A stretch of DNA of 57,418 bases from an uncultured Nocardioidaceae bacterium (GCA_902805865.1 CADCUK010000206.1:1-57418); one strand, 5' to 3'; shown: positions 23,722 to 32,960, numbered from the stretch's first letter. Notes: generated by a model not told the origin, from the sequence alone. A program made the numbers and translations.

Positions 23722-24339
23722 GTGAACGTCGAGAGGCCGGACCGGAGCCGCGCGAAGGATCCCCGCACCGGGGCCGACGCGGTGCGGGCGCGCATCCAGC
23801 AGCAGGGCAGCTGGGTCGACCTGCAGATCCGCCAGGCCGTCGCCCGCGGCGAGTTCGACGAGCTGCCCGGCTACGGCAAGCCGTTGGAGAGCCTCTCCGG
23901 GGACCGCGACCCGGACTGGTGGGTCAAGCAGCTCATCGAGAGGGAGCAGATCACCGGGGTGCTGCCGCCGTCCCTCCAGGTGCGCAAGGAGGATGCGGAG
24001 CTCGACGACCGGCTGGACCGGCTCGCCACCGAGGAGCTGGTCCGCCGGGAGGTGGACGACTTCAACGCGCACGTCCGCTGGGCCCTCTACCGGCCCCCGG
24101 AGGGGCCCCCGGTCGTGACGCGGCCGCGCGACACGGACCACGAGGTGGAGCGGTGGCGGGCCCGCCGCGAGGTACGCCGTCAGCGAGCGGCCGCCGCCCT
24201 GGCCGCGAGGCCCCGGACCGAGGAGACCACACCGGGTCGCGGATCCCGACGGCTGGTCAGCCGGCTGGTGGCCCGACTGGCGGCACGGCTGGGTGGTCGG
24301 CTGGGGGGTCGGCCTGCGGGTCGGCCGGACCGCTCCTGA
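23722..24339 (+). CDS. DUF1992 (DnaJ-C28-like) domain protein
   Basis: A 205-residue protein with the DUF1992 signature: a short helix QIRQAVARGEFDELPGYGKP followed by the LIEREQITGVLPPSLQVRKE segment. This domain is found as the conserved part of DNAJC28-like proteins; its activity is unknown. From about residue 150 the protein becomes a basic, Arg/Ala-rich tail. The final 28 codons overlap the 3' end of the convergent regulator gene by 83 bases. The start is GTG, since the only nearby ATG is out of frame. Confidence 0.85.
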   Translation: MNVERPDRSRAKDPRTGADAVRARIQQQGSWVDLQIRQAVARGEFDELPGYGKPLESLSGDRDPDWWVKQLIEREQITGVLPPSLQVRKEDAELDDRLDRLATEELVRREVDDFNAHVRWALYRPPEGPPVVTRPRDTDHEVERWRARREVRRQRAAAALAARPRTEETTPGRGSRRLVSRLVARLAARLGGRLGGRPAGRPDRS

Positions 24340-26761
24340 AGGCCGCCACCGCCTCGTCGAACCTCAGCGTCCGTCCCTCGTCGAGGGCGTCCTCGTACCG
24401 GTCCTTCCCGAGGGCCTCCCGGGCGGCTGCGACTGCTGCGTCCCTGGCGGCGTCGTCGGGCAGGTAGTAGCCGTAGACCGTGCCGCCCGCGGACTCCCTC
24501 ATCACCTCGGCAGCGCCCACCAGCACCGGCACCCGGTCGTGCCGCCCGGTGCGCCCCTCGAGCACGGCAGCCGCCTCGAGCACGAACGACAGGTTGGCCG
24601 CGTCCCGCGTCTCGGCGGAGAGTGCAGCGGCTTCCTCGAGGGTCCGGCGCACGTTGTCGTGGTCGCCCGCAGCGAGCTCCACCTGGGCCAGGTTGTAGAG
24701 CGCGATGTAGGTGGTCAGCCGGTCACCGCGGCTCCTCGCCGCCTCGACTGCGACCCGGAGGTTCTCCTCGGCACGGCCGGTCTCCCCGCGCGCCAGGGCA
24801 ACCGTCCCCAGCCAGACCCGGGTGAGCGCCGCGACCCAGTCCTCGGCCCACCCCGACACGGGCGCCGCGCGATCCAGCGCGGCGAGGAACGCTGCCTCGG
24901 CACCGTCCAGGTCGCCGCGTGCGAGGGCGACCAGCCCGCGGCCGGCGGTGGCCGAGATGGTCACGGTGACGTCACCGGTCGCCTCGGCGATCTCGCCGGC
25001 CTCTCGCCACCCCGGCTCGGAGACATCGAGGTCGCCCTGGGCGAAGGACATCGCTGCGTCCACCAGCAGGGCCCGCGCCCGCACGCCGTCCGGCAGCTCG
25101 TGACGCAGCGCCTGCTCCATCGCCGAGCGACCGGTCTGCAACCGGCCGCGGAGCCACCAGAACAGCCACAGCCCCCAACCGATCCGGGCAGCCGTGGCCG
25201 CGTCCCGGCCGTCGCCCAACGACCACCGGAGCGCCGCGGCGAGGTTCGCGTCCTCGAGGTCCAGGCTGTTGAGCCAGTCGATCTGGTCGGCGCGGGTGTA
25301 CTCGGGAGCCGCTCGCTCGGTCAGCTCCAGCACCCAGGCGGCGTGGGCACTGCGCAGCCCGGCCCGGCTGCTGTCGTCCAGGAGGCTGTCGGCGTACTGC
25401 GCGACGGGCTCCAGCAGCCGGTAGCGCCGGTCCCGTTGCGGCCGGGGGTCCACCTGCACGAGGCTCTGCTCGACCAACCGCTCGAGCAGCGTCCAGGCCT
25501 CGGGGTCACCCGACACCGCTTCGACGGCCTCCAGCGTGAAGCCTCCGCGGAAGACCGACAGCGTCGCGAACAGTCGCTGCTCCTCGGCGGTCAGCAGCTC
25601 GCGGCTCCACTCCAGCGCGGCGTGCACGGTGCGCTGCCGGTCGGGGAGGTCGGTCGGGCCCTCCCGCCGCATCAGCTGACCCAGCCGGACCAGCACCTGG
25701 GCGGGGGCCAGCGTGCGGAGCTGTGCCGCCACGAGCTCCAGCACCAGCGGGATGCCTGCGAGCCGGCGGCAGAGCTCGGCGACGTCAGCAGCATCGGCGT
25801 CGGTGAGCGGGAGGTGGCTCGCCCCGGCCCGCGCCCGGTCCAGGAACAGCGCCCCTGCCGAGGACGCCGCGACCTCGTCGAGTGACGGGGTGCCGGCTCG
25901 CGGCACCTCCAGCGGGGGTACGACGACCACCGACTCGTCGCGCACGGCGAGTGCGATCCGACTCGTCGCCAGCACCGTCGAGCCGCGGCTCGCCGACACG
26001 AGGGCGGCGACCTCCCGGCCGATGTCCGGGATCTGCTCGAGGTTGTCGAGCACCAGGAGCAGCTGGCGGTCGGCGAGGTGCTCGCGCAGCCGGCCCTCGA
26101 CGCCCGGACCGTCCACGTCCGGCATGCCCACGGCGGTGGCGATCGCCGAGCAGGCCTCGACCGTCCGGCTGACGTGGGCCAGCGGCACGAACACGCCCCC
26201 GTCGACGAAGTCTGCGCCCGCGCGCTGCAGCACCGCCGCAGCGACCCTGGTCTTGCCGATGCCTCCAGGTCCGGTCAACGTGACCAGCCGGGTCCCCGAC
26301 CGGACCGCGGTGACGAGCCCGTCCACGGTCTCCGAGCGGCCGAACAGCGGGGTGCTCGGCAGAGCCGCGGACGGGGGCACCCCGTGCACCCCCTCGCCGT
26401 CGCGAGCGGGGGCAGCAGTGCCGGCGTCCGGCCCGCCGCTGACCGCGTCGACGGTCTCCGGGCCGGCCGGCACCTGCGTGTCCGTTGCGCCTGCTCGACG
26501 GGAGGCGCGCTTCGGCACGGCCGCGACCAGCTCGGCCCGGGCGTCGCTGTCGAGGTCGAGCGCCTCGGCGAGGGCACGCACCGTGTGCGGGTAGGGACGG
26601 GTCCGCACTCCACGCTCGAGCGCGCTGACGCCGTACGTGGTGAGCCCGGCGCGTTCTGCCAGCTCCTCCTGCGTCAGCCCGGCCGCTTCCCGCATCCGCC
26701 GCAGCAGGCCCGCGAACGGCGTGGTCGCCCGCAGCTGTGCCTCCCCCTCCACGCCGCACAT
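24257..26761 (-). CDS. XRE-type regulator with NTPase (STAND/NB-ARC-like) and TPR domains
   Basis: An 834-residue protein. Residues about 12-70 form an XRE helix-turn-helix (LLRRMREAAGLTQEELAERAGLTTYGVSALERGVRTRPYP type of sequence). A linker leads to the NTPase with Walker A GPGGIGKT at 164-171 and the following LLLVLDNLEQIP Walker B segment. From about residue 480 the chain is helical, with TPR-like repeats (for example ALRHELPDGVRARALLVDAA and GRAEENLRVAVEAARSRGD). Such proteins usually act as ATP-gated transcription regulators or signal sensors. The gene is divergent from the copper repressor csoR, 70 bases away. The inducing signal and targets are unknown. Confidence 0.88.
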   Translation of the reverse strand: MCGVEGEAQLRATTPFAGLLRRMREAAGLTQEELAERAGLTTYGVSALERGVRTRPYPHTVRALAEALDLDSDARAELVAAVPKRASRRAGATDTQVPAGPETVDAVSGGPDAGTAAPARDGEGVHGVPPSAALPSTPLFGRSETVDGLVTAVRSGTRLVTLTGPGGIGKTRVAAAVLQRAGADFVDGGVFVPLAHVSRTVEACSAIATAVGMPDVDGPGVEGRLREHLADRQLLLVLDNLEQIPDIGREVAALVSASRGSTVLATSRIALAVRDESVVVVPPLEVPRAGTPSLDEVAASSAGALFLDRARAGASHLPLTDADAADVAELCRRLAGIPLVLELVAAQLRTLAPAQVLVRLGQLMRREGPTDLPDRQRTVHAALEWSRELLTAEEQRLFATLSVFRGGFTLEAVEAVSGDPEAWTLLERLVEQSLVQVDPRPQRDRRYRLLEPVAQYADSLLDDSSRAGLRSAHAAWVLELTERAAPEYTRADQIDWLNSLDLEDANLAAALRWSLGDGRDAATAARIGWGLWLFWWLRGRLQTGRSAMEQALRHELPDGVRARALLVDAAMSFAQGDLDVSEPGWREAGEIAEATGDVTVTISATAGRGLVALARGDLDGAEAAFLAALDRAAPVSGWAEDWVAALTRVWLGTVALARGETGRAEENLRVAVEAARSRGDRLTTYIALYNLAQVELAAGDHDNVRRTLEEAAALSAETRDAANLSFVLEAAAVLEGRTGRHDRVPVLVGAAEVMRESAGGTVYGYYLPDDAARDAAVAAAREALGKDRYEDALDEGRTLRFDEAVAAFRSGPADPQADPPADHPAVPPVGPPAG

Positions 26762-26804
26762 CCTAGGCGGATCGCTCCACCTCGGGCGACAGGTCGCGAA
26801 CCAC

Positions 26805-26819
26805 TACCCTAGGGGGGTA
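26805..26819. promoter_or_regulatory. CsoR operator
   Basis: TACCC-TAGGG-GGGTA matches the known pseudo-palindromic CsoR box (TACCC, five-base spacer, GGGTA). It lies 13 bases before the csoR start codon and overlaps the predicted -10 region. Copper binding to CsoR should release it. Confidence 0.9.
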
Positions 26820-26823
26820 TAGT
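26818..26823 (+). promoter_or_regulatory. -10 hexamer TATAGT of the copper operon
   Basis: TATAGT overlaps the right arm of the CsoR operator and ends eight bases before the ATG. Transcription starting at the usual distance would leave almost no leader, and no Shine-Dalgarno sequence precedes the ATG, so csoR may be leaderless. A convincing -35 box is not seen. Confidence 0.55.
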
Positions 26824-26831
26824 ATCGACCC

Positions 26832-27122
26832 ATGAGCGAGCACCACGGATACATCCACGCCAAGGACGACTACCTCCGGCGGCTGAAGCGCATCGAGGGA
26901 CAGGCGCGCGGTCTCCAGCGGATGGTGGAGGAGGAGAAGTACTGCATCGACATCCTCACCCAGGTCTCCGCGATGACCAAGGCGCTCCAGTCCGTCGCCC
27001 TGGGCCTGCTCGACGAGCACGTCGCGCACTGCGTCGCCGACGCGGTCCGCTCCGGCGGCCCCGAGGCGGACGCCAAGCTCAAGGAGGCCGGCGAGGCGAT
27101 CGCCCGCCTCGTCCGATCCTGA
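26832..27122 (+). CDS. csoR: copper-sensing transcriptional repressor CsoR
   Basis: A 96-residue all-helical repressor. Copper-site residues are Cys38, His63 and Cys67 (X-C, H-xxx-C arrangement), matching the Cys-His-Cys site of mycobacterial CsoR. The DNA-facing segment RRLKRIEGQARGLQRMVEEEKYC is family-typical. It is the first gene of an operon with copZ, a small membrane protein and copA, and its operator lies immediately upstream. It should derepress the operon when cytosolic Cu(I) rises. Confidence 0.95.
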   Translation: MSEHHGYIHAKDDYLRRLKRIEGQARGLQRMVEEEKYCIDILTQVSAMTKALQSVALGLLDEHVAHCVADAVRSGGPEADAKLKEAGEAIARLVRS

Positions 27123-27153
27123 ACCGATCCGTTTACACGACCGGGAGGTCACC

Positions 27154-27360
27154 ATGTCCGACACCAGGCAGTACACCGTCACCGGGATGACCTGCGGCCA
27201 CTGCGTCGCGTCCGTCACCGAGGAGGTGCAGGAGGTTCCCGGCGTCGAGGACGTCGCCGTCGTCCTCGAGACCGGTTCCCTGACCGTCACCAGCAACCAG
27301 CCCGTCGACGAGGGCGCCATCCGCGCTGCCGTCGAGGAGGCCGGCTACCAGCTGGCATGA
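27154..27360 (+). CDS. copZ: copper chaperone, heavy-metal-associated domain
   Basis: A 68-residue single HMA domain with the Cu(I) site GMTCGHC (Cys14 and Cys17) and the C-terminal EEAGYQLA. It is expected to carry copper to the ATPase CopA. GGGAGG lies seven bases before the ATG. Its stop overlaps the start of the next small gene (ATGA). Confidence 0.93.
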   Translation: MSDTRQYTVTGMTCGHCVASVTEEVQEVPGVEDVAVVLETGSLTVTSNQPVDEGAIRAAVEEAGYQLA

Positions 27361-27548
27361 GCGCGTCCTTGCTCGCGCGCCCCGGACGGGTCGGAGGCGG
27401 ACCGGCGTTCACGATCGCCTGGTACGCCGTCGTGCTCGCCGTCGTCTTCACGATCGCCTTCTGGCTGGGCCGAGCGGTCGGACCGGCCCCGGCGGAGACC
27501 GAGCGTCAACCCGTCGCACCGCACTCCCCCACGGAGAGCCACCCATGA
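27357..27548 (+). CDS. small single-pass membrane protein in copper operon
   Basis: A 63-residue protein that I do not recognise. It has a basic N-terminus ([14 protein letters not shown]), one membrane segment (about residues 18-42, [21 protein letters not shown]) and a short hydrophilic tail with two histidines. There are no cysteines. Its start overlaps the copZ stop and its stop overlaps the copA start (ATGA in both cases), so it is translated in step with the copper genes. A role as a partner of CopA is inferred only from position. Confidence 0.75.
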   Translation: MSASLLARPGRVGGGPAFTIAWYAVVLAVVFTIAFWLGRAVGPAPAETERQPVAPHSPTESHP

Positions 27549-29821
27549 CGTCCCCGGCCGCCGTGGAGCTCGAGATCGCCGGCATGACCTGCGCATCGTG
27601 CGCCAACCGCATCGAGCGCAAGCTCAACAAGCTCGACGGCGTCACCGCGACCGTCAACTACGCCACCGAGAAGGCGAAGGTCACCTTCCCCGACACGGTC
27701 AGCACCGAGGAGCTCGTCCGCACCGTCGAGGCCGCGGGGTACTCCGCGACGCTGCCCCGGGCGGCCGGGTCGGACGCGCCGGAGGAGCCGGCCCTCGACC
27801 CGGCCCAGCAGCTCCGCCAGCGGCTCGTGGTGTCCGCGGCGCTCACCGTCCCGGTCCTGCTGCTCAGCATGGTGCCTGCCCTCCAGTTCGAGAGCTGGCA
27901 GTGGTTGGCGCTGACGCTCGCCTCGCCCGTGGTCGTCTGGGGCGCACTGCCCTTCCACCGGGCCGCTTGGACGAACCTGCGCCACGGCGCGTCGACGATG
28001 GACACGCTCATCTCGCTGGGCACGCTCGCTGCGTACGGCTGGTCGCTCTACGCGCTGTTCCTGGGCACCGCGGGCGAGCCCGGCATGAAGCATCCGTTCG
28101 AGCTCACGGTCGAGCGGACGAACGGCGCCGGCAACCTCTACCTCGAGGTGGCCGCCGGGGTCACCACGTTCCTGCTCGCGGGGCGGTACTTCGAGGCCCG
28201 CTCCAAGCGCCGGGCGGGGGCCGCCCTCCGAGCGCTGCTCGAGCTGGGCGCCAAGGACGTCACGGTCGTCGAGGAGACGCCGGCGGGACCACGCGAACGG
28301 CTGGTGAGCACCGACGCGCTCACCGTGGGCATGCGGTTCGTCGTCCGTCCGGGCGAGAAGGTCGCCACCGACGGGGTAGTGGAGCAGGGGACCTCCGCCG
28401 TGGACGCCTCGATGCTCACCGGCGAGTCGCTGCCGGTCGAGGTCGGGCCCGGCGACACCGTCGTGGGCGCCACCGTCAACGCCGGAGGGCGGCTGGTCGT
28501 CAGGGCGACCCGCGTGGGCTCCGACACCCAGCTGGCCCAGATGGCGCGGCTCGTCGAGGACGCCCAGAACGGCAAGGCGGAGGTGCAGCGGCTTGCCGAC
28601 CGCGTCTCGTCGGTCTTCGTGCCCGTCGTCATCGCGCTGGCCGTGGGCACCCTCGGCTTCTGGATCGGGTCGGGCGCAGGGCTGGCGACCGCCTTCACCG
28701 CCGCTGTCGCCGTGCTCATCATCGCCTGCCCGTGCGCGCTCGGACTCGCCACACCGACTGCCCTCATGGTGGGCACGGGGCGGGGCGCGCAGCTGGGGAT
28801 CCTCATCAAGGGACCCGAGGTGCTCGAGTCCACCCGCTCGGTCGACACCGTCGTCCTCGACAAGACCGGCACGGTGACGACGGGTCGGATGACGCTGGCC
28901 TCGGTCACCCCGGCCGACGGCGAGTCGGCCGACCTGGTGCTCCGCCTCGCCGGTGCGCTCGAGGACGCCTCAGAGCACCCCATCGCCCGGGCCATCGCCG
29001 CCGGCGCACGCCAGGACGGCGGACCGCTGCCGGGCGTGGACGGTTTCGCCAGCCTCGCCGGGCGCGGGGTGCGCGGCACCGTCGTCGACGGCGCACGGAC
29101 GTACGCCGTGGTGGTCGGCAGGCCCGAGCTGCTGTCGGAGGCCGGCTCGGAGTCATCGGGGTCGCCGGGCCTGCCGGCCGAGCTCGAGGACGCCCTCCAC
29201 GCGGCACGGTCCGCAGGAAGCACGGCGGTGGTCGTCGGCTGGGACGGCCGGCCCCGCGGGGTCGTCGTCGTCGCGGACGCGGTCAAGCCCGGCTCGGCCG
29301 ACGCCGTACGCCGGTTGCGGGAGCTGGGGCTGCACCCCGTGCTGCTCACCGGGGACCACGAGAGCGTCGCTCGCTCCGTCGCCTCGGTCGTAGGGATCGA
29401 CGACGTGGTCGCCGACGTGCTGCCGGCCGACAAGGTGGACGTCGTCAAGCGGCTGCAGGCGGAGGGCCGGGTGGTCGCGATGGTCGGTGACGGCGTCAAC
29501 GACGCGGCCGCCCTGGCGCAGGCCGACCTGGGTCTCGCGATGGGCACCGGGACCGACGTCGCGATCGAGGCGAGCGACCTCACCCTGGTCAGCGGCGACC
29601 TCCGCGTCGCCGCGGACGCCATCCGGCTCTCGCGCCGCACCCTGGGCACGATCAAGGGCAACCTGTTCTGGGCCTTCGCGTACAACGTGGCGGCGCTTCC
29701 GCTGGCGGCCGCCGGACTGCTGAACCCGATGCTGGCGGGCGCCGCCATGGCTTTCAGCTCGGTGTTCGTGGTCAGCAACAGCCTCCGGTTGCGACATTTC
29801 CGGGCGGAAGCCGTCGACTGA
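27545..29821 (+). CDS. copA: copper-exporting P1B-type ATPase
   Basis: A full-length 758-residue Cu(I) ATPase that expels copper from the cytoplasm. It has one N-terminal HMA domain (GMTCASC, Cys16 and Cys19), membrane helices, the actuator loop with LTGESLPVE, the intramembrane copper site CPC (at about residue 395, [14 protein letters not shown]), the phosphorylated aspartate in DKTGTVT (at about 438), the nucleotide-domain SEHPIARAI histidine motif, and GDGVNDA. The gene starts inside the preceding stop codon. The CPC motif and the CsoR/CopZ neighbours point to copper rather than cadmium or zinc. Confidence 0.96.
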   Translation: MTSPAAVELEIAGMTCASCANRIERKLNKLDGVTATVNYATEKAKVTFPDTVSTEELVRTVEAAGYSATLPRAAGSDAPEEPALDPAQQLRQRLVVSAALTVPVLLLSMVPALQFESWQWLALTLASPVVVWGALPFHRAAWTNLRHGASTMDTLISLGTLAAYGWSLYALFLGTAGEPGMKHPFELTVERTNGAGNLYLEVAAGVTTFLLAGRYFEARSKRRAGAALRALLELGAKDVTVVEETPAGPRERLVSTDALTVGMRFVVRPGEKVATDGVVEQGTSAVDASMLTGESLPVEVGPGDTVVGATVNAGGRLVVRATRVGSDTQLAQMARLVEDAQNGKAEVQRLADRVSSVFVPVVIALAVGTLGFWIGSGAGLATAFTAAVAVLIIACPCALGLATPTALMVGTGRGAQLGILIKGPEVLESTRSVDTVVLDKTGTVTTGRMTLASVTPADGESADLVLRLAGALEDASEHPIARAIAAGARQDGGPLPGVDGFASLAGRGVRGTVVDGARTYAVVVGRPELLSEAGSESSGSPGLPAELEDALHAARSAGSTAVVVGWDGRPRGVVVVADAVKPGSADAVRRLRELGLHPVLLTGDHESVARSVASVVGIDDVVADVLPADKVDVVKRLQAEGRVVAMVGDGVNDAAALAQADLGLAMGTGTDVAIEASDLTLVSGDLRVAADAIRLSRRTLGTIKGNLFWAFAYNVAALPLAAAGLLNPMLAGAAMAFSSVFVVSNSLRLRHFRAEAVD

Positions 29822-29904
29822 TTCGACAGACCTCCGGCAGCGGCGATCCCCGCTACGCTGTGCGGATGGGCAGACGGGTGCCCATCGGGAGGCGGTGTTG
29901 GGGG

Positions 29905-32046
29905 ATGACGGAGATGTTGCATCCCCTGACCCTGCACCAGGTCCTGAGCGGTCCCTGGTTGTCCGCCCTCCCGCTCCCCGTGCTGGCGATCGACAAGCAC
30001 GGCCTGATCATCGGCGCCAACCTGCCGGCTGCCCAGCTGCTCGGGGTCGCGGTCGACGACCTGCAGGGCCGCGAGTTCGCAGGCACGGCCCTGGGAGACG
30101 ACCATCAAGGCGGCTTCGCGGACGTGCTCCGGCACGTGCTGGACGGCACCACCTGGGGCGGACCGCTCCCGCTGGTGACCGCACCTGAGGCGCACCTCAA
30201 GGTCACGCCGGTCGAGGACCACGGAGCGGTGGTCGGCGCGCTCGTGGCGATCGAGTCCGTGGACGCCGACCGGCCGGCCTCGGCTCGGATGGCCGAGCGG
30301 CTCAACAGGCTGGCCCGGGTGGCCACCGAGCTGCAGACGGTGCGGGACCTCCCGAGCGTCACGAACATCGTCGTCTCACACATGGCCGATGCGGCAGGAG
30401 CCACCACGGCCTCGCTCTCGGTGATGATCGACGACGACACCCTTGCCCTGCTGGGCCTGCGCGGTGGAGCAGCCGGGGCGAGCACCCGGTGGGCCACCTA
30501 CCCGGCCGACGAGTCGAACCCCGCCGGCGTCGCCCTGCGCAGCGGTCGCCCGCTCCTGATGGCCGGGCGGAAGGCGATCGCCGACCGCTTCCCCGACCTC
30601 GACCTCAGTGCGCCAGGACAGCGCTCGCTGCTCTGCCTGCCGCTGCGCGCCGGTGCGCGCACGGTCGGCGTGATGACGTTGTCGTTCCCGAGCGTCATCG
30701 AGGCCGACCCGGCCGAGCTGGAGTTCTACCAGATCATGGCGGACTCCTGCGCCCAGGCGGTGGAGCGGATCAGGGCGGTGGAGACCGTCGAGCAGCAGCA
30801 CGCCCAGCTGAAGTTCCTGGCAGCGGCGAGCGCCGAGCTCGGGAGCAGCCTCGACTACGAGTCGACGCTCCGCAACGTGGCCGAGCTCGCCGTCCCCGAC
30901 CTCGCCGACTGGTGCGCGATCTCGCTGGCCCAGGACGGCGTCCTCCGCACCCTCGCCGTGGCTCACCGCGATCCCGCGAAGGTGCAGCTCGCTCTCGAGT
31001 TCCAGCAGCGCTACCCACCCGACCCGGCATCCGAGGCCGGCAGCTACCACGTGCTGCGGACCGGTGAGACGCAGCTGATCCCCGAGGTGACCGACGACAT
31101 GCTGGTCGCCGGGGCGCAGAACGAGGAGCACCTCGAGATGCTGCGCGGGCTGGCGCTGCACAGCGCGATCACGGTGCCGCTGCAGACCGACGACCGCATC
31201 TTCGGCACGATCAGCTGGATCAACGGCGAGACCGGTCGCCGCTTCTCCCCCGACGACATCCCGTTCCTCCAGGACCTGGGCCGCCGCGCGGGTGTCGCCA
31301 TCGACAACGCGCTGCTGCACAGCGAGCTGCGCGAGGTCGCCGATCGGCTCCAGGAGGCCGTACGACCGGCGGCGCTGCCCCAGCCCGAGGGCTGGCAGCT
31401 GGGCGCGACGTACTCGTCGGCCGGCCGAGCCAGCGTCGGCGGCGACTTCTACGACGTCATCCCCCTGCGGGACGGGCGGGTGGCGCTGGCCGTCGGCGAC
31501 GTCATGGGTCGCGGTGTCACAGCCGCCGCCGCGATGTCGCAGATCCGCGCCGCTCTGCGCGCACTCGTGGCCGTGGACCCCGATCCCCGCACGGTGATGA
31601 CCCGGCTGGACCTGCTCTACGAACGGTTCCCCTCCGACCAGCTCGTCACGCTCGTCTACGCCCTGGCCGACCCGGACCTCGACCAGCTCGTGATGAGCTG
31701 CGCCGGCCACCCGGCCCCGATCGTCATGCACGCGGACGGGACGGCGGACTTCGTGCAGGCGGCCGACGGCACGATCCTCGGTGTCGGCGCGGTCTCGAGG
31801 AGGTCGGTCTCCGTGCCGTTCCTGCCCGGCGACACGATCCTCATGTACACCGACGGCCTGTTCGAGCGGCGGGACGAGGAGCCGCAGGTGAGCGAGGACC
31901 GGCTGCTCGAGACCTACCGCGCCATGCGCCCCGAGCCGACCGCCGACGACCTGGAGCAGCTCGTGGCCCAGATGCGCGACCCGTCGAGGGACGACGACGT
32001 GGCCGTCCTGGCGGCCCGCCGGCTCAGCTCGCCCGAGCCCCGCTGA
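29905..32046 (+). CDS. GAF/PAS-sensor SpoIIE-type serine phosphatase
   Basis: A 713-residue cytosolic signalling phosphatase. A short PAS-like region (about residues 15-105, LPVLAIDKHGLIIGANLPAAQLLG) is followed by two GAF domains (about 135-275 and 300-455) and a PP2C/SpoIIE domain (about 475-705) with GGDFYDVIPLRDGRVALAVGDVMGRG and MYTDGLFERR. The metal-binding aspartates are present. Such proteins dephosphorylate anti-sigma factor antagonists in partner-switching pathways. No anti-sigma factor or antagonist gene is adjacent. The ATG at 29905 follows a G-rich segment; a GTG at 29860 would add 15 residues. Its end overlaps the convergent MerR-type gene by 23 bases. Confidence 0.9.
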   Translation: MTEMLHPLTLHQVLSGPWLSALPLPVLAIDKHGLIIGANLPAAQLLGVAVDDLQGREFAGTALGDDHQGGFADVLRHVLDGTTWGGPLPLVTAPEAHLKVTPVEDHGAVVGALVAIESVDADRPASARMAERLNRLARVATELQTVRDLPSVTNIVVSHMADAAGATTASLSVMIDDDTLALLGLRGGAAGASTRWATYPADESNPAGVALRSGRPLLMAGRKAIADRFPDLDLSAPGQRSLLCLPLRAGARTVGVMTLSFPSVIEADPAELEFYQIMADSCAQAVERIRAVETVEQQHAQLKFLAAASAELGSSLDYESTLRNVAELAVPDLADWCAISLAQDGVLRTLAVAHRDPAKVQLALEFQQRYPPDPASEAGSYHVLRTGETQLIPEVTDDMLVAGAQNEEHLEMLRGLALHSAITVPLQTDDRIFGTISWINGETGRRFSPDDIPFLQDLGRRAGVAIDNALLHSELREVADRLQEAVRPAALPQPEGWQLGATYSSAGRASVGGDFYDVIPLRDGRVALAVGDVMGRGVTAAAAMSQIRAALRALVAVDPDPRTVMTRLDLLYERFPSDQLVTLVYALADPDLDQLVMSCAGHPAPIVMHADGTADFVQAADGTILGVGAVSRRSVSVPFLPGDTILMYTDGLFERRDEEPQVSEDRLLETYRAMRPEPTADDLEQLVAQMRDPSRDDDVAVLAARRLSSPEPR

Positions 32047-32365
32047 CCGGCTCCTCGCCGGTCGCCGAGCGCAGCCGGGCGATCTCCGAGCGGAGCCGGC
32101 GAGTCTCTGCCTCGAGCTCAAGCACCTCGCTGATGCCGCGAAGGTTGAGCCCCGCCTCGAGGAGCACCGAGATCCGCTCGATGCGGGCGATGTCGTGGTC
32201 GCTGTACCGCCGTGTACCGCCTGCGGTGCGCTCCGGCTCGAGGAGCCCCTTCGCCTCGTAGGAGCGGAGGTTCTGCGCAGGCACCCCGGTCAGCTCCGAG
32301 GTCACCGAGATGCCGTACAGCCCACGACGGTCCGGGTCGCTGAGCTCCAACGGGTCGTGCGGCAC
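32024..32365 (-). CDS. HspR-like MerR-family regulator
   Basis: A 113-residue MerR-type regulator. Its DNA-binding part reads YGISVTSELTGVPAQNLRSY then EAKGLLEPERTAGGTRRY, close to HspR, the repressor of heat-shock genes in Streptomyces. A dimerising helix (about residues 75-105) follows. The GTG at 32365 has GAGGAGG at proper spacing; a GTG at 32371 abuts that site and is less likely. It is divergent from an Hsp20 gene and is the probable regulator of it. I found no copy of the known HspR inverted repeat (CTTGAGT and its inverse), so the operator may differ. Confidence 0.85.
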   Translation of the reverse strand: MPHDPLELSDPDRRGLYGISVTSELTGVPAQNLRSYEAKGLLEPERTAGGTRRYSDHDIARIERISVLLEAGLNLRGISEVLELEAETRRLRSEIARLRSATGEEPVSGARAS

Positions 32366-32402
32366 GTCCACCTCCTCGGTCGATCTGCGGCTCAGATCAT
32401 AC

Positions 32403-32430
32403 TTGACGACCGCCGTTGGATGTATAAAAT
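32403..32430 (+). promoter_or_regulatory. probable promoter of the hsp20 gene
   Basis: TTGACG (32403-32408) is followed after 16 bases by TAAAAT (32425-32430), the only A+T-rich stretch in the 130-base MerR/hsp20 gap. It points toward hsp20 and fits a housekeeping-type promoter. The -10 could also be read as TATAAA two bases earlier. Confidence 0.6.
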
Positions 32431-32496
32431 CTCCATCAGACGTTGTAGATCATGGTCGGGGCACTGCCCTGGACCAACACCCTGGAGGAGGCAGAC

Positions 32497-32919
32497 ATGT
32501 TGATGAGGACCGACCCGTTCCGCGACTTCGACCGTCTCACCGGCGCGATGTTCGGCTCCGCCGCCCGCCCGTCGGCGCTCCCGATGGACGCCTACCGCGA
32601 CAACAGCTCGTTCGTGGTGCAGATGGAGATCCCGGGCGTCGACCCCGAGTCCATCGACCTCACCGTCGAGCAGAACGTCCTGACCGTGCACGCCGAGCGC
32701 AAGCCGGTCCACGACGGTGACGTCGAGCGCGTGGTGGCCGAGCGTGTCTACGGCGTCTTCAGCCGCCAGCTGTTCCTCGGCGACACCCTCGACACCGACA
32801 AGCTGAGCGCGTCGTACGACGCCGGCGTGCTGACGATCCGCATCCCGGTCGCCGAGCAGGCGAAGCCGCGGAAGATCTCGATCGACACCAACGGATCGGT
32901 CAGGCAGATCGCCGGCTGA
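32497..32919 (+). CDS. Hsp20/alpha-crystallin family small heat-shock protein
   Basis: A 140-residue small heat-shock chaperone that holds unfolded proteins in an ATP-independent way. The alpha-crystallin domain runs from about residue 40 (SSFVVQMEIPGVDPESIDLTV) to about 125, with ERVYGVFSRQLFLGDTLD and the closing GVLTIRIPVAE. GGAGGAG lies seven bases before the ATG. It is divergent from the HspR-like regulator. The typical C-terminal IXI is represented by RKISID. Confidence 0.93.
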   Translation: MLMRTDPFRDFDRLTGAMFGSAARPSALPMDAYRDNSSFVVQMEIPGVDPESIDLTVEQNVLTVHAERKPVHDGDVERVVAERVYGVFSRQLFLGDTLDTDKLSASYDAGVLTIRIPVAEQAKPRKISIDTNGSVRQIAG

Positions 32920-32960
32920 CCCATCTCGGCGGCACTGGCCCGCGCGAGCTGCACAAAAGT

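Noticed and set aside
24257-26761. Antiphage STAND (Avs-like) defence protein
   Set aside because: The N-terminal part is an XRE DNA-binding domain rather than a nuclease or protease effector, and no defence genes are nearby.
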